Source of the DNA: Piscinibacter lacus | Lineage (GTDB): Bacteria > Pseudomonadota > Gammaproteobacteria > Burkholderiales > Burkholderiaceae_C | DNA: 64,000 bases | Direction of reading: 5' to 3' | Assembly (NCBI RefSeq): GCF_016735685.1 | Contig: NZ_JAERRA010000002.1 | Location: 124,001 to 188,000, forward strand | Part shown: positions 19,511-28,865 of the stretch, in pieces | Numbering within the stretch: the stretch's first letter is position 1 | Layout: every line of letters starts with the position of its first letter | Made by a program: the position numbers and the translations under genes | The notes under the pieces: generated by a model | The model's database searches: none | Told to the model about the DNA's origin: nothing | Seen by the model: the letters and a program-made list of their open reading frames with translations, nothing else

Positions 19511-19530
19511 CGCGCCACGGTCGTGGCGCG
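19511..19530 (+). promoter_or_regulatory. Hairpin in the 5' leader of the transglycosylase mRNA
   Basis: CGCGCCAC-GGTC-GTGGCGCG is a perfect 8-bp stem (19511-19518 with 19523-19530) about 17-36 nt after the predicted transcription start. There is no T-run, so it is probably a stabilising or regulatory leader structure rather than a terminator. Confidence 0.45.
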
Positions 19531-19659
19531 ACGCTGCCGATGGTCCCCACCCGGGGGTCCGCCCGCTTGAGGCCGACCCGTTCCACCCGCCGGGGGATTA
19601 TCGAATGGGGGGTGCAGACGGTTCTTTCCGTCCCGCGACCACCCCAGGAAAGGAGAGAC

Positions 19660-20679
19660 ATGACAGCGTTCCAAGCCATCGCCAAGGTGGGCGCGGCTGC
19701 GCGTGACGCGCTCCGGCGCACCGCCCTGGCCGTCTTCCGCCCGATCGCGGTCTTCGTCAAGGACGCCGGCCACGGCCTGCTGGAGGTCTGCCACAACTCC
19801 CTGGCCCTGCTGGGCCTGGGCGTCGTCGCGGCCAGCCTGTTTCTGGCCGGCCGCCCGGAACTGCGCGAAACCCTGGAGCTTCGTGCCCTGGGCTGGCTGC
19901 AAGTCCGGCAAGACCTGCGCACCGAGGCCGATCCCAATGTCACCGTCGCCCTCGCCGAGCCGGGCGCGATCGAACGCGTGACCGCGGCCGACCCCAGCTC
20001 CTTGACCCGCCAGCAAGCGGCCATCGCCCAGTGGCTGTCGCGCCGCTACCGCGTGGCGCCCGAGCCCGTCAGCCGCCTGGTGCAGGAAGCCTGGGAAGCC
20101 GGACGCCGTGCCAAGCTGGACCCGACGCTGATCCTGGCAGTGATCGCGATCGAGTCGCGCTTCAACCCCTTCGCCCAAAGCCCCGTCGGCGCCCAGGGCC
20201 TGATGCAGGTCATGACCCGGGTGCATGACGAGAAGTACGAGAACTTCGGTGGCAGCCTGGCGGCGCTCGATCCGCTGGCCAATCTGCGCGTCGGCGTGCA
20301 GATCCTGAAGGAGGCGATCGACCGGACCGGGTCGATCGAGGGCGGCCTGAAGCATTACGTCGGCGCCGCCAACCTGCCCACCGACGGCGGCTACGCACTC
20401 AAGGTGCTGTCGGAGCAGTCGCATCTGCTGCGCATCTCGGGCGGGCGCCAGCTCACCCTGCTGGCGCCGCAGGCCGAGGCCCTGCCGCTGCCCTCCATCC
20501 CGGCGGATGACTCGCCGAGCACCCGGCCGGAGCCGGCCGAAGGACCTGTCGGCGTGGAGGGCACGCCCTCGCCGCTCGGGCGGGACCTGGCGGTGCCGGA
20601 CACCCGCTCGCTCAGCCTGTGGCGGCCGGCGCCGGCGGCCTCGGCGGCTGAACGCCGGCAGCTCGCCTCGTCGCGCTGA
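19660..20679 (+). CDS. Lytic transglycosylase (SLT domain)
   Basis: A 339-residue enzyme that cleaves the MurNAc-GlcNAc bond of peptidoglycan in the envelope. The SLT domain covers about residues 125-260 and contains the catalytic glutamate in AIESRFNPFAQSPVGAQGLMQVM. An N-terminal hydrophobic segment near residues 45-65 (LALLGLGVVAASLFLAG) anchors it to the membrane. The C-terminal 80 residues are Pro/Ala-rich and disordered. The ATG at 19660 has a strong AGGAGAG site 3-9 nt upstream. Which transglycosylase class it belongs to cannot be told from sequence alone. Confidence 0.9.
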   Translation: MTAFQAIAKVGAAARDALRRTALAVFRPIAVFVKDAGHGLLEVCHNSLALLGLGVVAASLFLAGRPELRETLELRALGWLQVRQDLRTEADPNVTVALAEPGAIERVTAADPSSLTRQQAAIAQWLSRRYRVAPEPVSRLVQEAWEAGRRAKLDPTLILAVIAIESRFNPFAQSPVGAQGLMQVMTRVHDEKYENFGGSLAALDPLANLRVGVQILKEAIDRTGSIEGGLKHYVGAANLPTDGGYALKVLSEQSHLLRISGGRQLTLLAPQAEALPLPSIPADDSPSTRPEPAEGPVGVEGTPSPLGRDLAVPDTRSLSLWRPAPAASAAERRQLASSR

Positions 20680-20743
20680 GGCCGCGCGGGCAAGCGCCGG
20701 GCGGATCAGCGGCGCTTAACCCCGCGGTCACAATCCCTGAGGC

Positions 20744-20770
20744 TTGCGCCGGAAGGGCCGCCGCTACACT
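20744..20770 (+). promoter_or_regulatory. Candidate promoter for glyA
   Basis: TTGCGC (20744-20749) and TACACT (20765-20770) are spaced by 15 bp, shorter than ideal. The implied leader to the glyA ATG at 20909 is about 130 nt and contains GC-rich dyads, such as CCTCCGGGGCTCCGG, but no riboswitch that I recognise. Confidence 0.4.
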
Positions 20771-20908
20771 GGTTTGAAGCTGCTGCAATGTCGGCAGTCC
20801 TCGCCTCCGGGGCTCCGGCGGCCACCCTGAAGGACCCCAACGCCCTGGGCGGGACGGTTCGGCAGCTTGCAGGCAGCCCCCTCTTGCCATCCTTGTCGGG
20901 ACACCCTC

Positions 20909-22159
20909 ATGTTCGATCGCAGCACTTCGACCATCGCCAAAATCGACCCGGACCTCTGGGCAGCCATCCAGGCGGAGAACCACCGCCAGGAAGCGCACAT
21001 CGAGCTGATCGCGTCGGAGAACTACACCTCGCCGGCCGTCATGGAGGCGCAGGGCACCCAGCTGACCAACAAGTACGCCGAGGGCTACCCGGGCAAGCGC
21101 TACTACGGCGGCTGCGAGAACGTCGACGTCGTCGAGCAACTCGCCACCGACCGGCTCAAGCAGATGTATGGCGCCAACTTCGCCAACGTCCAGCCCAACT
21201 CCGGCTCGCAGGCCAACCAGGCCGTCTTCCTCGCCTTGCTCCAGCCGGGCGACACCATCCTGGGCATGAGCCTGGCCGAAGGCGGTCACCTGACCCACGG
21301 CATGGCGCTGAACATGTCGGGCAAGTGGTTCAAGGTCGTCAGCTACGGCCTGAATGCGGCCGAAGAGATCGACTACGACGCGATGGAGCGTCAGGCCCAT
21401 GAGCACAAGCCCAAGCTGATCATCGCCGGCGCCTCGGCCTATGCCCTGCGCATCGACTGGGCGCGCTTCGCCAAGGTCGCCAAGGATGTAGGCGCCTACC
21501 TGATGGTGGACATGGCCCACTACTCGGGCCTGATCGCCGCCGGCGTCTACCCGAACCCGGTGCCGCATGCCCATGTGGTGACCTCGACCACCCACAAGAG
21601 CCTGCGCGGCCCGCGCGGCGGCATCATCGTCACCAACGACGAAGACATCGCCAAGAAGATCAACAGCGCCGTCTTCCCCGGCCTGCAGGGCGGCCCGCTG
21701 ATGCACGTCATCGCCGGCAAGGCCGTGGCTTTCCACGAGTGCTTGCAGCCCGGCTTCAAGGTTTACCAGGAGCAAGTGCTCAAGAACGCTGCGGCCCTGG
21801 CGGACACCCTGACCGAGCGCGGTCTGCGCATCGTCAGCGGCCGCACCGAGAGCCATGTGATGCTGGTCGACCTGCGCGCCAAGGGCATCACCGGCAAGGA
21901 CGCCGAGCGGGTGCTGGGCGAGGCGCACATCACCTGCAACAAGAACGGCATCCCCAACGACCCGCAGAAGCCGATGATCACCAGCGGCATCCGCCTGGGC
22001 TCGCCGGCCATGACGACCCGCGGCTTCAAGGAAGAACAGGCCCGCCTGACCGCCCACCTGGTGGCCGATGTGCTGGATGCGCCCAACGATCCCGCCCGCA
22101 TCGCCGAAGTGCGCGCCAAAGTCGAGGCCCTGACCCGCGACTTCCCGGTCTACCGCTAA
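20909..22159 (+). CDS. glyA: Serine hydroxymethyltransferase
   Basis: A 416-residue PLP enzyme that interconverts serine and glycine and supplies 5,10-methylene-tetrahydrofolate. The PLP lysine is K230 in [13 protein letters not shown]. Early family motifs such as [19 protein letters not shown] and [13 protein letters not shown] are intact. The ATG at 20909 gives the usual N-terminus (MFDRSTSTI). It is followed by a strong terminator and nrdR, the common Burkholderiales order. One-carbon and deoxynucleotide supply genes thus lie side by side. Confidence 0.98.
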   Translation: MFDRSTSTIAKIDPDLWAAIQAENHRQEAHIELIASENYTSPAVMEAQGTQLTNKYAEGYPGKRYYGGCENVDVVEQLATDRLKQMYGANFANVQPNSGSQANQAVFLALLQPGDTILGMSLAEGGHLTHGMALNMSGKWFKVVSYGLNAAEEIDYDAMERQAHEHKPKLIIAGASAYALRIDWARFAKVAKDVGAYLMVDMAHYSGLIAAGVYPNPVPHAHVVTSTTHKSLRGPRGGIIVTNDEDIAKKINSAVFPGLQGGPLMHVIAGKAVAFHECLQPGFKVYQEQVLKNAAALADTLTERGLRIVSGRTESHVMLVDLRAKGITGKDAERVLGEAHITCNKNGIPNDPQKPMITSGIRLGSPAMTTRGFKEEQARLTAHLVADVLDAPNDPARIAEVRAKVEALTRDFPVYR

Positions 22160-22197
22160 GCCTCTCGCGGCGGCCCCGGCCGCCGCTGCTAAGCTCC

Positions 22198-22235
22198 AAC
22201 GACCCGCCTGCGCGAGCCCCGCGCGGCGGGTCGTT
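22198..22235 (+). terminator. glyA rho-independent terminator
   Basis: AACGACCCGCC (22198-22208) and GGCGGGTCGTT (22225-22235) form a perfect 11-bp stem with a 16-nt loop, followed by TCATTTGG. It lies 38 bp after the glyA stop and 20 bp before nrdR, so it separates the two or attenuates read-through. Confidence 0.8.
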
Positions 22236-22254
22236 TCATTTGGAGTCCCGGTCC

Positions 22255-22698
22255 ATGCGCTGCCCCTTCTGCCTGCATGAAGACACCCAGGTCGTCGAGA
22301 CCCGGGGCTCGGACGAGGGCACGGTCATCCGCAGGCGCCGGCGCTGCCCCTCCTGCGACAAGCGCTTCACCACCTACGAGCGGGCCGAGCTGGCCATGCC
22401 CACCGTCGTCAAGAAGGACGGCACCCGGGTCGACTTCGACCGGGCCAAGGTGCGCGCCTCGATGCAGCTCGCACTGCGCAAGCGCTCGGTCAGCATGGAC
22501 CAGATCGATGCGGCGGTGGCCCGCATCGAGGAGGCGCTGCTGGCCGCAGGCGCCAACGAGACGCCCTCCAGCCGCATCGGCGAGCTGGTCATGCGCGAGC
22601 TGATGAAGCTCGACAAGGTGGCCTATGTGCGCTTCGCCTCGGTTTACCGCAGCTTCGAGGGCGTCGACGAGTTCAGCCGCCTGATCCGCGAGATCTGA
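22255..22698 (+). CDS. nrdR: Transcriptional repressor NrdR
   Basis: A 147-residue zinc-ribbon and ATP-cone repressor that senses ATP/dATP and shuts down ribonucleotide reductase genes when dATP is high. The zinc site is C3-C6 and C31-C34. The ATP-cone covers about residues 49-139 ([19 protein letters not shown]). Length is exactly typical. The ATG at 22255 follows the sequence tggagtcccggtcc, which contains a weak ribosome site. No nrd genes are in the window. It is placed between glyA and the pilin group. Confidence 0.96.
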   Translation: MRCPFCLHEDTQVVETRGSDEGTVIRRRRRCPSCDKRFTTYERAELAMPTVVKKDGTRVDFDRAKVRASMQLALRKRSVSMDQIDAAVARIEEALLAAGANETPSSRIGELVMRELMKLDKVAYVRFASVYRSFEGVDEFSRLIREI

Positions 22699-22806
22699 GC
22701 CTCCCTAGACCGTGGACGGCGCTCCCCTGCGCGGGGGACGCAGGCCGGCGACCGGCCCCTTAAGGTGACTCCAACGGCCCCTTTGCACGGGCCGAGGGAG
22801 TGCCCC

Positions 22807-23379
22807 ATGAGCTGCGCCCGCGTCCCCATCGTCGCCCCGCCCACGCGCACGCGGACCGGCGGCCTGACCCTGGTCGAGCTGCTGGTCGGCCTGGCCATCG
22901 GCAGCGTGCTGATCGGCCTGGGCGCGCCGGCCTGGCAGGACCAGCTCGAACGTCGGCGGCTTGAAGGCGGCTTGCAGCATCTGCGCAGCGAGTTGCAGCT
23001 CCTGCGGCTGGATGCCGTGGCCCGGCAGCAGACGCTGCGGCTGGGCTTCGGCGAGGGCCCCGGCCTGGGCAGTTGCTTTGTCAGCCACACCGGCCCGGGC
23101 GGCGCCTGCACCTGCAACCCGGCCGATGGCAGCCTGCATTGCAGCCCCGGCGCCCAGGCCCTGCGCAGCCAGCATTGGCCGGCGGCCGGCAAGGTGGCGC
23201 TCAGCAGCAATGTCGCGAGCCTGGCCGTCTCGCCCCTGCTCGGCACGCTCAGCCCCAGCGCCACGCTCAAGCTGGTCGACAGCCGGGGCCGCGAGCTGCG
23301 CGCCGTGCTCAGCGTGATGGGCCGGGTGCGCAGTTGCCAGGCCGGCGGCAGGGCCTTGCCCGGCCATCCCGCTTGCTGA
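22807..23379 (+). CDS. FimT/GspH-like prepilin
   Basis: A 190-residue minor pilin-like protein. The prepilin motif is G-LTLVELLVGL near residue 19, with glutamate at +5 of the mature chain and a long hydrophobic helix after it; position +1 is Leu, not the usual Phe. The C-terminal domain resembles the GspH/FimT beta-domain and has several cysteines (CFVSH, CTCNPADGSLHC), which may form disulfides. It is first in a group of five. GAGGGAG precedes the ATG at 22807. FimT is linked to DNA uptake in other bacteria, but that role is not shown here. Confidence 0.8.
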   Translation: MSCARVPIVAPPTRTRTGGLTLVELLVGLAIGSVLIGLGAPAWQDQLERRRLEGGLQHLRSELQLLRLDAVARQQTLRLGFGEGPGLGSCFVSHTGPGGACTCNPADGSLHCSPGAQALRSQHWPAAGKVALSSNVASLAVSPLLGTLSPSATLKLVDSRGRELRAVLSVMGRVRSCQAGGRALPGHPAC

Positions 23380-23388
23380 GGCTCCGGC

Positions 23389-23883
23389 ATGTACCCCGCC
23401 CGCGCCCCTTCCCGTCGCCGGCCCGGCTGGACCCTGGTCGAACTCGCCCTGGTGCTGGGCCTGCTCACCCTGCTCAGCAGCCTGACCTTGCCGGGCTACC
23501 TCAGCGCGCTGCGCGAAGGCCGGCGCAGCGAGGCCCTGGGCCTGCTGATGGAGATCGAGCTTCGGCAGGCCCGCTGGCAGGCCATCCGCGGCGACTACAG
23601 CAACAACCTCGGCAGCGAGGGCCTGGCCTTCGATCCGGCGAATGCCCACAGCACGGCGGTGCTTTCCGACAGCGGCCGCTACCGCATCGAGCTCGAAGCC
23701 GTCAGCGCCAGCGGCTACCGCCTGCGGGCCCTGGGCCAGGGCAGCCAGGAGTCCGACCTGGCCTGTCGCCTGCTCGTGCTGGAACAGGCTTCGGCCCAGA
23801 CGCTGCGGCTGGCCGGGCCGGCCCCGGAATCGCTGAGCGAGGTCGGCAGCTCGGCCAGCGCAAGACGCTGCTGGAAGCTCTGA
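23389..23883 (+). CDS. Type IV pilin-like protein (PilE-like)
   Basis: A 164-residue protein with prepilin motif G-WTLVELALVLGLL near residue 13; Glu5 is present and the +1 residue is Trp. The hydrophobic N-terminal helix is followed by a small globular domain with the segment GDYSNNLGSEGLAF, typical of PilE-like minor pilins, and a C-terminal cysteine pair (C near 138 and RRCWKL). It starts 9 bp after the previous gene. It is probably an initiating or tip component of a type IV pilus or pseudopilus rather than a major pilin, because of its single copy and its context. Confidence 0.75.
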   Translation: MYPARAPSRRRPGWTLVELALVLGLLTLLSSLTLPGYLSALREGRRSEALGLLMEIELRQARWQAIRGDYSNNLGSEGLAFDPANAHSTAVLSDSGRYRIELEAVSASGYRLRALGQGSQESDLACRLLVLEQASAQTLRLAGPAPESLSEVGSSASARRCWKL

Positions 23884-23888
23884 GGGCC

Positions 23889-24527
23889 ATGACTGCTGCG
23901 CGACCATGCCGCCGGGCTCGCGGAAGCACGCTGGTCGAGCTGATGCTCGGCCTGGGCCTGAGCCTGGCCCTGCTGGCCGGCGGTCTGCGGCTGATGCTGC
24001 TGCAACTCGATCTGCTGCACCGCGCCGCCCTGGCGCGGCAGCTCGACCAGGACCTGCGCGCCGCGAGCGAGCTGATCGTGCGCGAGCTGCGCCGGGCCGG
24101 CCACTGGCAGGCCGCGCTCGATGGCGGCACCGCCTCCAATCCGAACACGGCCCTGCTGCTGGGCGGCAGCCCGGGCAGCGCCACCCTGGCCTATGCCTAC
24201 GACGAAGGCGGTGCCGTGCAGCGCCGCATGCTGCGGCTCAACAGCGGGGTGCTGCAGCTCCAGCTCAGCCCGGGCAGCAGCTTCCAGGCCCTCACCGATC
24301 CGGCCTCGACCCGTGTGCTGAGCCTGGGCCTGAACCTGGACAGCGCGGACCAGGCCGTCCATGTGGTCTGCGGCCCCGACACGCTCGCGACCGTGCCCCG
24401 GCAACAGCGGGCGCTGAGCCTGCTGCTGCAAGCCGAATCGCCCGCCGACCCGAGCATCCGGCGCGAAGTGCGGGCCCGCCCGCGACTGCGCAATGACCGG
24501 CTCCCGGCCCCACCCTGCCTGGGCTGA
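23889..24527 (+). CDS. PilW-like prepilin
   Basis: A 212-residue protein with prepilin motif G-STLVELMLGLGLSLALL near residue 14 and a helix of about 30 residues that is hydrophobic then amphipathic (DQDLRAASELIVRELRRAGHW), as in PilW/PilJ minor pilins. The C-terminal part is globular without further recognised domains. It starts 5 bp after the previous stop and its 3' end overlaps the next gene by 35 bp. Typical PilW proteins are longer, around 300 residues, so this is a short member. Confidence 0.72.
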   Translation: MTAARPCRRARGSTLVELMLGLGLSLALLAGGLRLMLLQLDLLHRAALARQLDQDLRAASELIVRELRRAGHWQAALDGGTASNPNTALLLGGSPGSATLAYAYDEGGAVQRRMLRLNSGVLQLQLSPGSSFQALTDPASTRVLSLGLNLDSADQAVHVVCGPDTLATVPRQQRALSLLLQAESPADPSIRREVRARPRLRNDRLPAPPCLG

Positions 24528-25839
24528 AGGCCGCCGGCCGCGGGGCCTGGTCTCGCTCGGCCTGGGCAGCCTGATGCTGCTGGGCCTGGTGATCCTGGCC
24601 GGCCTGGGCCTGCGGGCCCTGCTGGCCGAGCTCAAGGCCGCCCACAGCCAGGTGCAGACCTTGCGCGCACGCGAAGCCGCCGAGGCCGGTGCCGCCTGGG
24701 GCCAGGTCTTCCTCAACCAGGCCCAGGTCGCGGGCCTTGCCGGCTGCGGCATGGCCACGCTGCGCGACCGCCTGCTCCAGCCCCTGCCCGCCTCCGGCGC
24801 CCTGCAGCCCGTGCCGGTCGAGGCCGGCCAGCGCGCCGGCTGCCGGCTCGATCCGGGCGGGCCGGCCTGCGATTGCCCGGCGGCCGCGCCGGGAGTGCTC
24901 AGCCCGCCCGCCCTCGGCGGCTCCGCGCCGGCCTTCACCCTGAGGCTGCAAGCCCCGGCGGGCTCGGCCGCCGCAGCGGCCGGCGGCCTGCTGATGCGGG
25001 TGGAGGGCTGCAGCCAGGCCCTGGGCGCCTGCCTCGGCGGCACGGGGCCCGAGGCCCCGGCACGGGCCCAGCTCTCCGTTGGCTTGCAGCTCCGCCCCCT
25101 GCTGCAGCGCCTGCCCCGTGCGGCGCTGACGGCCGGCGGCCGGGCGCGCCTGTGCGCCCCGCTGCATCTGGAGAACCAGGATCCGGCCGAAGCCGGCCTG
25201 CTCGTGCATGCCGGCCTGGCGCTGGAACGTCCGGGGGCGGCGGGCGGCCTGGCGCCCTGCCCGGCCGGCCTGGCGCTGTGCAGCGGCGAGGGCTGCGCCG
25301 GCCTGCGCCTGCATGTCCCGCCCGGCCTGCCGGCGCTGGAGGCCCTGGTCGGCCCCGATGCCGCCCTGAGCCTGCGGCTCGGCACGCCGGAGGCCCTCAG
25401 CCGCAGCATCTTCGGCCTGCCGCCCGAGCTGGCCCGGCAGGCTCCCGGCTGGCAGCGGGTGGGGGCGGCGTCGGCCGAGGATGCGGCAGTCCGCCTGGTC
25501 GAGGCGGTGGCCGCCGGGGCGCGGCGGGTCTGGGTCGAAGGGCCGCTGACCCTGGATGCGCCGGGCGAGCTGGGCTCGCCCACCTCGCCCCTGCTGCTGT
25601 GGGTGGACGGCCCGGTGCACTGGCGCGGCGGCGGCCGCCTGCACGGCCTGCTGCTCGCCCCCGCCCTGCAGGTGGACCCGCCGGCGCCGGGCCCGGAGAT
25701 CCACGGCGGCGTGCTGCTGTCCGGCGACTTCGATGCCGAAGCCGCGCTGTGGCTGCGGCATGACGCCGAGCTGCTCCAGCGGCTGCGGGCCCAGAGCAGC
25801 CTGCTGCTGCCGCAGCCCGGCAGCCTGCGGGATTTCTGA
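24493..25839 (+). CDS. PilX-like pilus assembly protein
   Basis: A 448-residue protein with an N-terminal hydrophobic segment (RGLVSLGLGSLMLLGLVILAGLGL, residues 17-40) followed by an amphipathic helix, as in PilX. Unlike the neighbours, no glutamate is present at +5 after the Gly, which PilX-type proteins often lack too. It is much longer than the usual PilX of about 170-200 residues. The extra part is Ala/Gly/Leu-rich with cysteines in pairs. It overlaps the PilW-like gene by 35 bp, so it is translated from the same mRNA. The call rests on position and N-terminal design. Confidence 0.6.
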   Translation: MTGSRPHPAWAEGRRPRGLVSLGLGSLMLLGLVILAGLGLRALLAELKAAHSQVQTLRAREAAEAGAAWGQVFLNQAQVAGLAGCGMATLRDRLLQPLPASGALQPVPVEAGQRAGCRLDPGGPACDCPAAAPGVLSPPALGGSAPAFTLRLQAPAGSAAAAAGGLLMRVEGCSQALGACLGGTGPEAPARAQLSVGLQLRPLLQRLPRAALTAGGRARLCAPLHLENQDPAEAGLLVHAGLALERPGAAGGLAPCPAGLALCSGEGCAGLRLHVPPGLPALEALVGPDAALSLRLGTPEALSRSIFGLPPELARQAPGWQRVGAASAEDAAVRLVEAVAAGARRVWVEGPLTLDAPGELGSPTSPLLLWVDGPVHWRGGGRLHGLLLAPALQVDPPAPGPEIHGGVLLSGDFDAEAALWLRHDAELLQRLRAQSSLLLPQPGSLRDF

Positions 25840-25848
25840 GCGCCGGCC

Positions 25849-26916
25849 ATGAAGCCGCGCCCCGCCCGTCGACCCGGCAGCGCGCTGCTGGAGGCCCTGC
25901 TGCTCGCCAGCCTGCTGGCCCTGGGCTTGCTCGCCGTCACCGGCTTGCAGCAGCGCATGGCGGCCGACGGCCGGGAGGCCGGCCGGCTGGCCGAGGCGGC
26001 GCAGATCGCCGCCTCGGTGCTCGATCACTTGCGCAGCCAGACCGAGGCCGCCGCGCTGCAAGCCGCGGTCGAGGCGCCGGGCAGCCTGCTTGGCGCGCTG
26101 GCCCCGGCCTCGGCCCCCCACAGCCTGGAACTCGCCCTGGGCGCCAGCGCCACGCTGCACACCCTCAGGCTGAGCCTGGCCTGGCCCGACGGGGCCGGCA
26201 GCAGCACGCGCCTGCACGTGGACAGCCTGATCGCCGAACCCGCCCCGGCCTGGATCGGCGGACCGGCCGCGGCCCCGCTCGACTGGCTGGCGCCGGACAG
26301 GGTGCAGCGCCTGGGCCTGGGCGGGTCGATGGCCAGCGCGCCCGGCCTGGCCCTGGCGCCCGGTGAGCTGCTGCTTGCGCTCGACGGCGAGCACTGGGTG
26401 GCCGACGCCGCCGACGGCAGCTTGCGGCAGCGCTGCAATGCCGCGGGCGCATGCGTAGATGTGAATGCGCGGCTGCTCGGCGGGCATTTGCTGGGCGCCG
26501 GCGCCGCCGCGGTCGAGCGTCTGGACCTGGTGGCCACCGAAGGCCTGCAAGCCGATGTCGACCTGGACCCCGGCCCCGGCCTGGCGCGGGACGGGCATTT
26601 CTGCCGCCTGGCGCCGATGGGCTATGGCGATCCCGCCTGGCCGGAGGGCAGCCGCGGCTACCTCTGCCTGCTGCTGCTGATGGAGACGCCCGGCGCGGTG
26701 CCGGCCTGGGGTGGCCGCCTCCAGCTTCAGGCGGCCTCGGCGCCCGCGGGCAGCGTCGCCTGCCGCTTGCTGGTCACCCTGGCCCCCAGCTTCGACGCCA
26801 GCGCCAGCCCGCCGCGCTACCGCGGCGAAACCGGCTCGCTCAGCCGCCAGCACCTGCTGCTGCGGCCGGGCGAGCCCTGCCCGCCCGGCAGCGCACTGCA
26901 CCAGGTCCTGCCTTGA
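25849..26916 (+). CDS. PilV-like prepilin
   Basis: A 355-residue protein starting MKPRPARRPG then SALLEALLLASLLALGLLAV, a PilV-type prepilin leader with Glu at +5. The first 50 residues match the PilV helix. The rest is a long Ala/Leu/Gly-rich domain with few recognisable motifs, about twice the size of typical PilV. It begins 9 bp after the PilX-like gene. It closes a five-gene set, FimT/PilE/PilW/PilX/PilV-like, without the large adhesin PilY1 that usually accompanies such sets. Confidence 0.65.
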   Translation: MKPRPARRPGSALLEALLLASLLALGLLAVTGLQQRMAADGREAGRLAEAAQIAASVLDHLRSQTEAAALQAAVEAPGSLLGALAPASAPHSLELALGASATLHTLRLSLAWPDGAGSSTRLHVDSLIAEPAPAWIGGPAAAPLDWLAPDRVQRLGLGGSMASAPGLALAPGELLLALDGEHWVADAADGSLRQRCNAAGACVDVNARLLGGHLLGAGAAAVERLDLVATEGLQADVDLDPGPGLARDGHFCRLAPMGYGDPAWPEGSRGYLCLLLLMETPGAVPAWGGRLQLQAASAPAGSVACRLLVTLAPSFDASASPPRYRGETGSLSRQHLLLRPGEPCPPGSALHQVLP

Positions 26917-26957
26917 GGCCGGGCGGCGCCCCGGGGCCGAGCTGGCCGGCGGCCGGG

Positions 26958-26963
26958 GACAAT
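26958..26963 (+). promoter_or_regulatory. -10-like hexamer before ribD
   Basis: GACAAT ends 8 nt before the ribD ATG (gap cgcgcccc, no Shine-Dalgarno). It lies in the 55-bp gap after the pilin group, so ribD can be transcribed independently of it. Confidence 0.4.
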
Positions 26964-26971
26964 CGCGCCCC

Positions 26972-28111
26972 ATGCTGCCGCCCCTCGCCCCCGCCCACTT
27001 GCAGGCCGCGCTCGACGAAGCCACGCGCGCCATCGGCCTGTCCGAACCCAACCCCCGCGTCGGCTGCCTGCTGATCGATGCCGAGGGCCGCGAGATCGCC
27101 CGCGGTCACACCCAGCAGGCCGGCGGGCCGCATGCCGAGATCGTCGCCCTGCGCGCCGCCGAGGCCGCCGGCCGGCCGGTGCGCGGCGCGACCGCCATCG
27201 TCACGCTCGAACCCTGCAGCCACCACGGCCGCACGCCGCCTTGCTGCGATGCGCTGGTGGCGGCGGGCCTAGCGCGGGTCGTGGTGGCCAATGTCGATCC
27301 CAATCCCCTGGTCGCCGGCCGCGGCCTGGCCCGCTTGCAGGCCGCCGGGCTGCATGTCGAGCTGCTGGCCGACAGCGACTGGGCGCATGCATGCCGCGAG
27401 CTGAACCTGGGCTTCTTCTCGCGCATGGTCCGCGGGCGGCCCTGGCTGCGGATGAAGATCGCCGCCTCGCTCGACGGCCGCACCGCGCTGGAGAACGGCG
27501 CCAGCCAGTGGATCACCGGCGAGGCCGCGCGCCGCGACGGTCATGCCTGGCGGCGCCGCGCCGGCGCCGTGCTGACCGGCATCGGCACCCTGAAGGACGA
27601 CAACCCGCGCCTCGACGTGCGCCTGGTCGAGACCGCCGTGCAGCCGCTGCGCGTCGTCGTCGACGCGCGGCTGGAGACCCCGCCCGATGCCCGCCTTTTG
27701 CAGCCGCCGGGCCGGGTGTGGATTTATCACGCGGTCGATGCCGAGGCGCCGGAGCATGCAGCCCGCGCCGCCGCCCTGCGCGCCGCCGGCGCCGGCCTGA
27801 GCTGCCTGCCCGACGCGCAGGGCAAGGTCGACCTGGCCGCCATGCTGGACGCCCTGTCGCGCGACCATGCCGTCAACGAACTGCATGTCGAGGCCGGGCA
27901 CAAGCTCAACGGCTCCCTGGTGCGGGCCGGCCGGGTCGACGAGTTCCTCGTCTACCTTGCGCCGCGCCTGCTGGCCGGCGGCCTGCCGATGGCGAGCTTC
28001 GGCCCCCTGAGCGCGCTGGACCAGAGCCTGGACCTGCGCTTCGAGCGGGTCGACACCGTCGGCGGCGACCTGCGCCTCATCGCCCGCCCGCCGGGCCGGG
28101 CACGGTTCTGA
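26972..28111 (+). CDS. ribD: Riboflavin biosynthesis protein RibD (deaminase/reductase)
   Basis: A 379-residue bifunctional enzyme that deaminates and then reduces the pyrimidine intermediate of riboflavin synthesis. The deaminase zinc site is H54-A-E56 with C82 and C91 ([12 protein letters not shown]). The reductase part (about 150-379) contains [12 protein letters not shown] and the NADPH-binding [12 protein letters not shown] region. Length is normal. ATG at 26972 is the start that fits the family. It is followed by ribE, ribBA, ribH and nusB, in the common Burkholderiales order. Confidence 0.96.
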   Translation: MLPPLAPAHLQAALDEATRAIGLSEPNPRVGCLLIDAEGREIARGHTQQAGGPHAEIVALRAAEAAGRPVRGATAIVTLEPCSHHGRTPPCCDALVAAGLARVVVANVDPNPLVAGRGLARLQAAGLHVELLADSDWAHACRELNLGFFSRMVRGRPWLRMKIAASLDGRTALENGASQWITGEAARRDGHAWRRRAGAVLTGIGTLKDDNPRLDVRLVETAVQPLRVVVDARLETPPDARLLQPPGRVWIYHAVDAEAPEHAARAAALRAAGAGLSCLPDAQGKVDLAAMLDALSRDHAVNELHVEAGHKLNGSLVRAGRVDEFLVYLAPRLLAGGLPMASFGPLSALDQSLDLRFERVDTVGGDLRLIARPPGRARF

Positions 28112-28158
28112 GACCCGCCTTCCCGGCCCCTGGCGCCCGGGGGCCGGAGCGGGCCGGC

Positions 28159-28164
28159 GACAAT
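28159..28164 (+). promoter_or_regulatory. -10-like hexamer before ribE
   Basis: GACAAT ends 6 nt before the ribE ATG, with no ribosome site in the gap cttgtg. Confidence 0.4.
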
Positions 28165-28170
28165 CTTGTG

Positions 28171-28827
28171 ATGTTCACCGGCATCGTCAGCGGCCTCGGC
28201 CGCATCCTCTCCGTCGACCCGCTGGGCGACGGCCCGCAGCATGGCAAGCGCCTGCAGATCGAAACGCCGCCGGGCTGGCTGGCCGGCGTGCAGCCCGGCG
28301 ACAGCATCGCGATCAACGGCGCCTGCATGACCGTCACCCGCTTCGACGCCCCGCCGGCCCCGGCGCCCGGCAGCTTCAGCGTCGATGTGTCGGCCGAAAG
28401 CCTGCGCCTGACCGCCGGCCTCGACCGGCCCGGCCCGGTCAACCTGGAACAGGCCCTGCGCGCGCACGACCGCCTGGGCGGCCACCTGGTCAGCGGCCAT
28501 GTCGATGGCCTGGGCACGGTCGAGGTCTTCGAGCCGGTCGGCGAGAGCTGGCTGCTGGCCGTGCGCGCACCGGCTGCGCTGGGCCGCTTCCTGGCGGTCA
28601 AGGGCTCGATCACGGTCAATGGCGTCAGCCTGACCGTGAACCGGGTGGACGACGCGGCCGAGGGCTGCCGCTTCACGATCAACCTGATCCCGCACACCCT
28701 GGAGCACACCACCCTGGGCACGCTCGCGCCCGGCGCGGCCGTGAACCTGGAGGTGGACCTGATCGCGCGCTATGTGGAGCGCATGCTGGCGGCCGGCCCC
28801 GGCCAGCCCGCCGCCGCCCGCGACTGA
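28171..28827 (+). CDS. ribE: Riboflavin synthase alpha chain
   Basis: A 218-residue enzyme that dismutates two 6,7-dimethyl-8-ribityllumazine molecules to riboflavin. The two lumazine-binding repeats start at [10 protein letters not shown] and at [11 protein letters not shown] (near residue 107), each about 95 residues. Both substrate-site motifs (INGACMTV and VNGVSLTV) are present. The length is standard. The ATG follows a GACAAT box by 6 nt. It is in the cluster with ribD and ribBA. Confidence 0.97.
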   Translation: MFTGIVSGLGRILSVDPLGDGPQHGKRLQIETPPGWLAGVQPGDSIAINGACMTVTRFDAPPAPAPGSFSVDVSAESLRLTAGLDRPGPVNLEQALRAHDRLGGHLVSGHVDGLGTVEVFEPVGESWLLAVRAPAALGRFLAVKGSITVNGVSLTVNRVDDAAEGCRFTINLIPHTLEHTTLGTLAPGAAVNLEVDLIARYVERMLAAGPGQPAAARD

Positions 28828-28865
28828 GGCGTCGCCCTGCCCAGGGTTGCCCCGGGGGCCCCGCC

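Noticed and set aside
26917-26971. FMN riboswitch before the riboflavin genes
   Set aside because: The gap before ribD is only 55 bp, too short for the conserved RFN element, and none was seen before ribBA or ribH.
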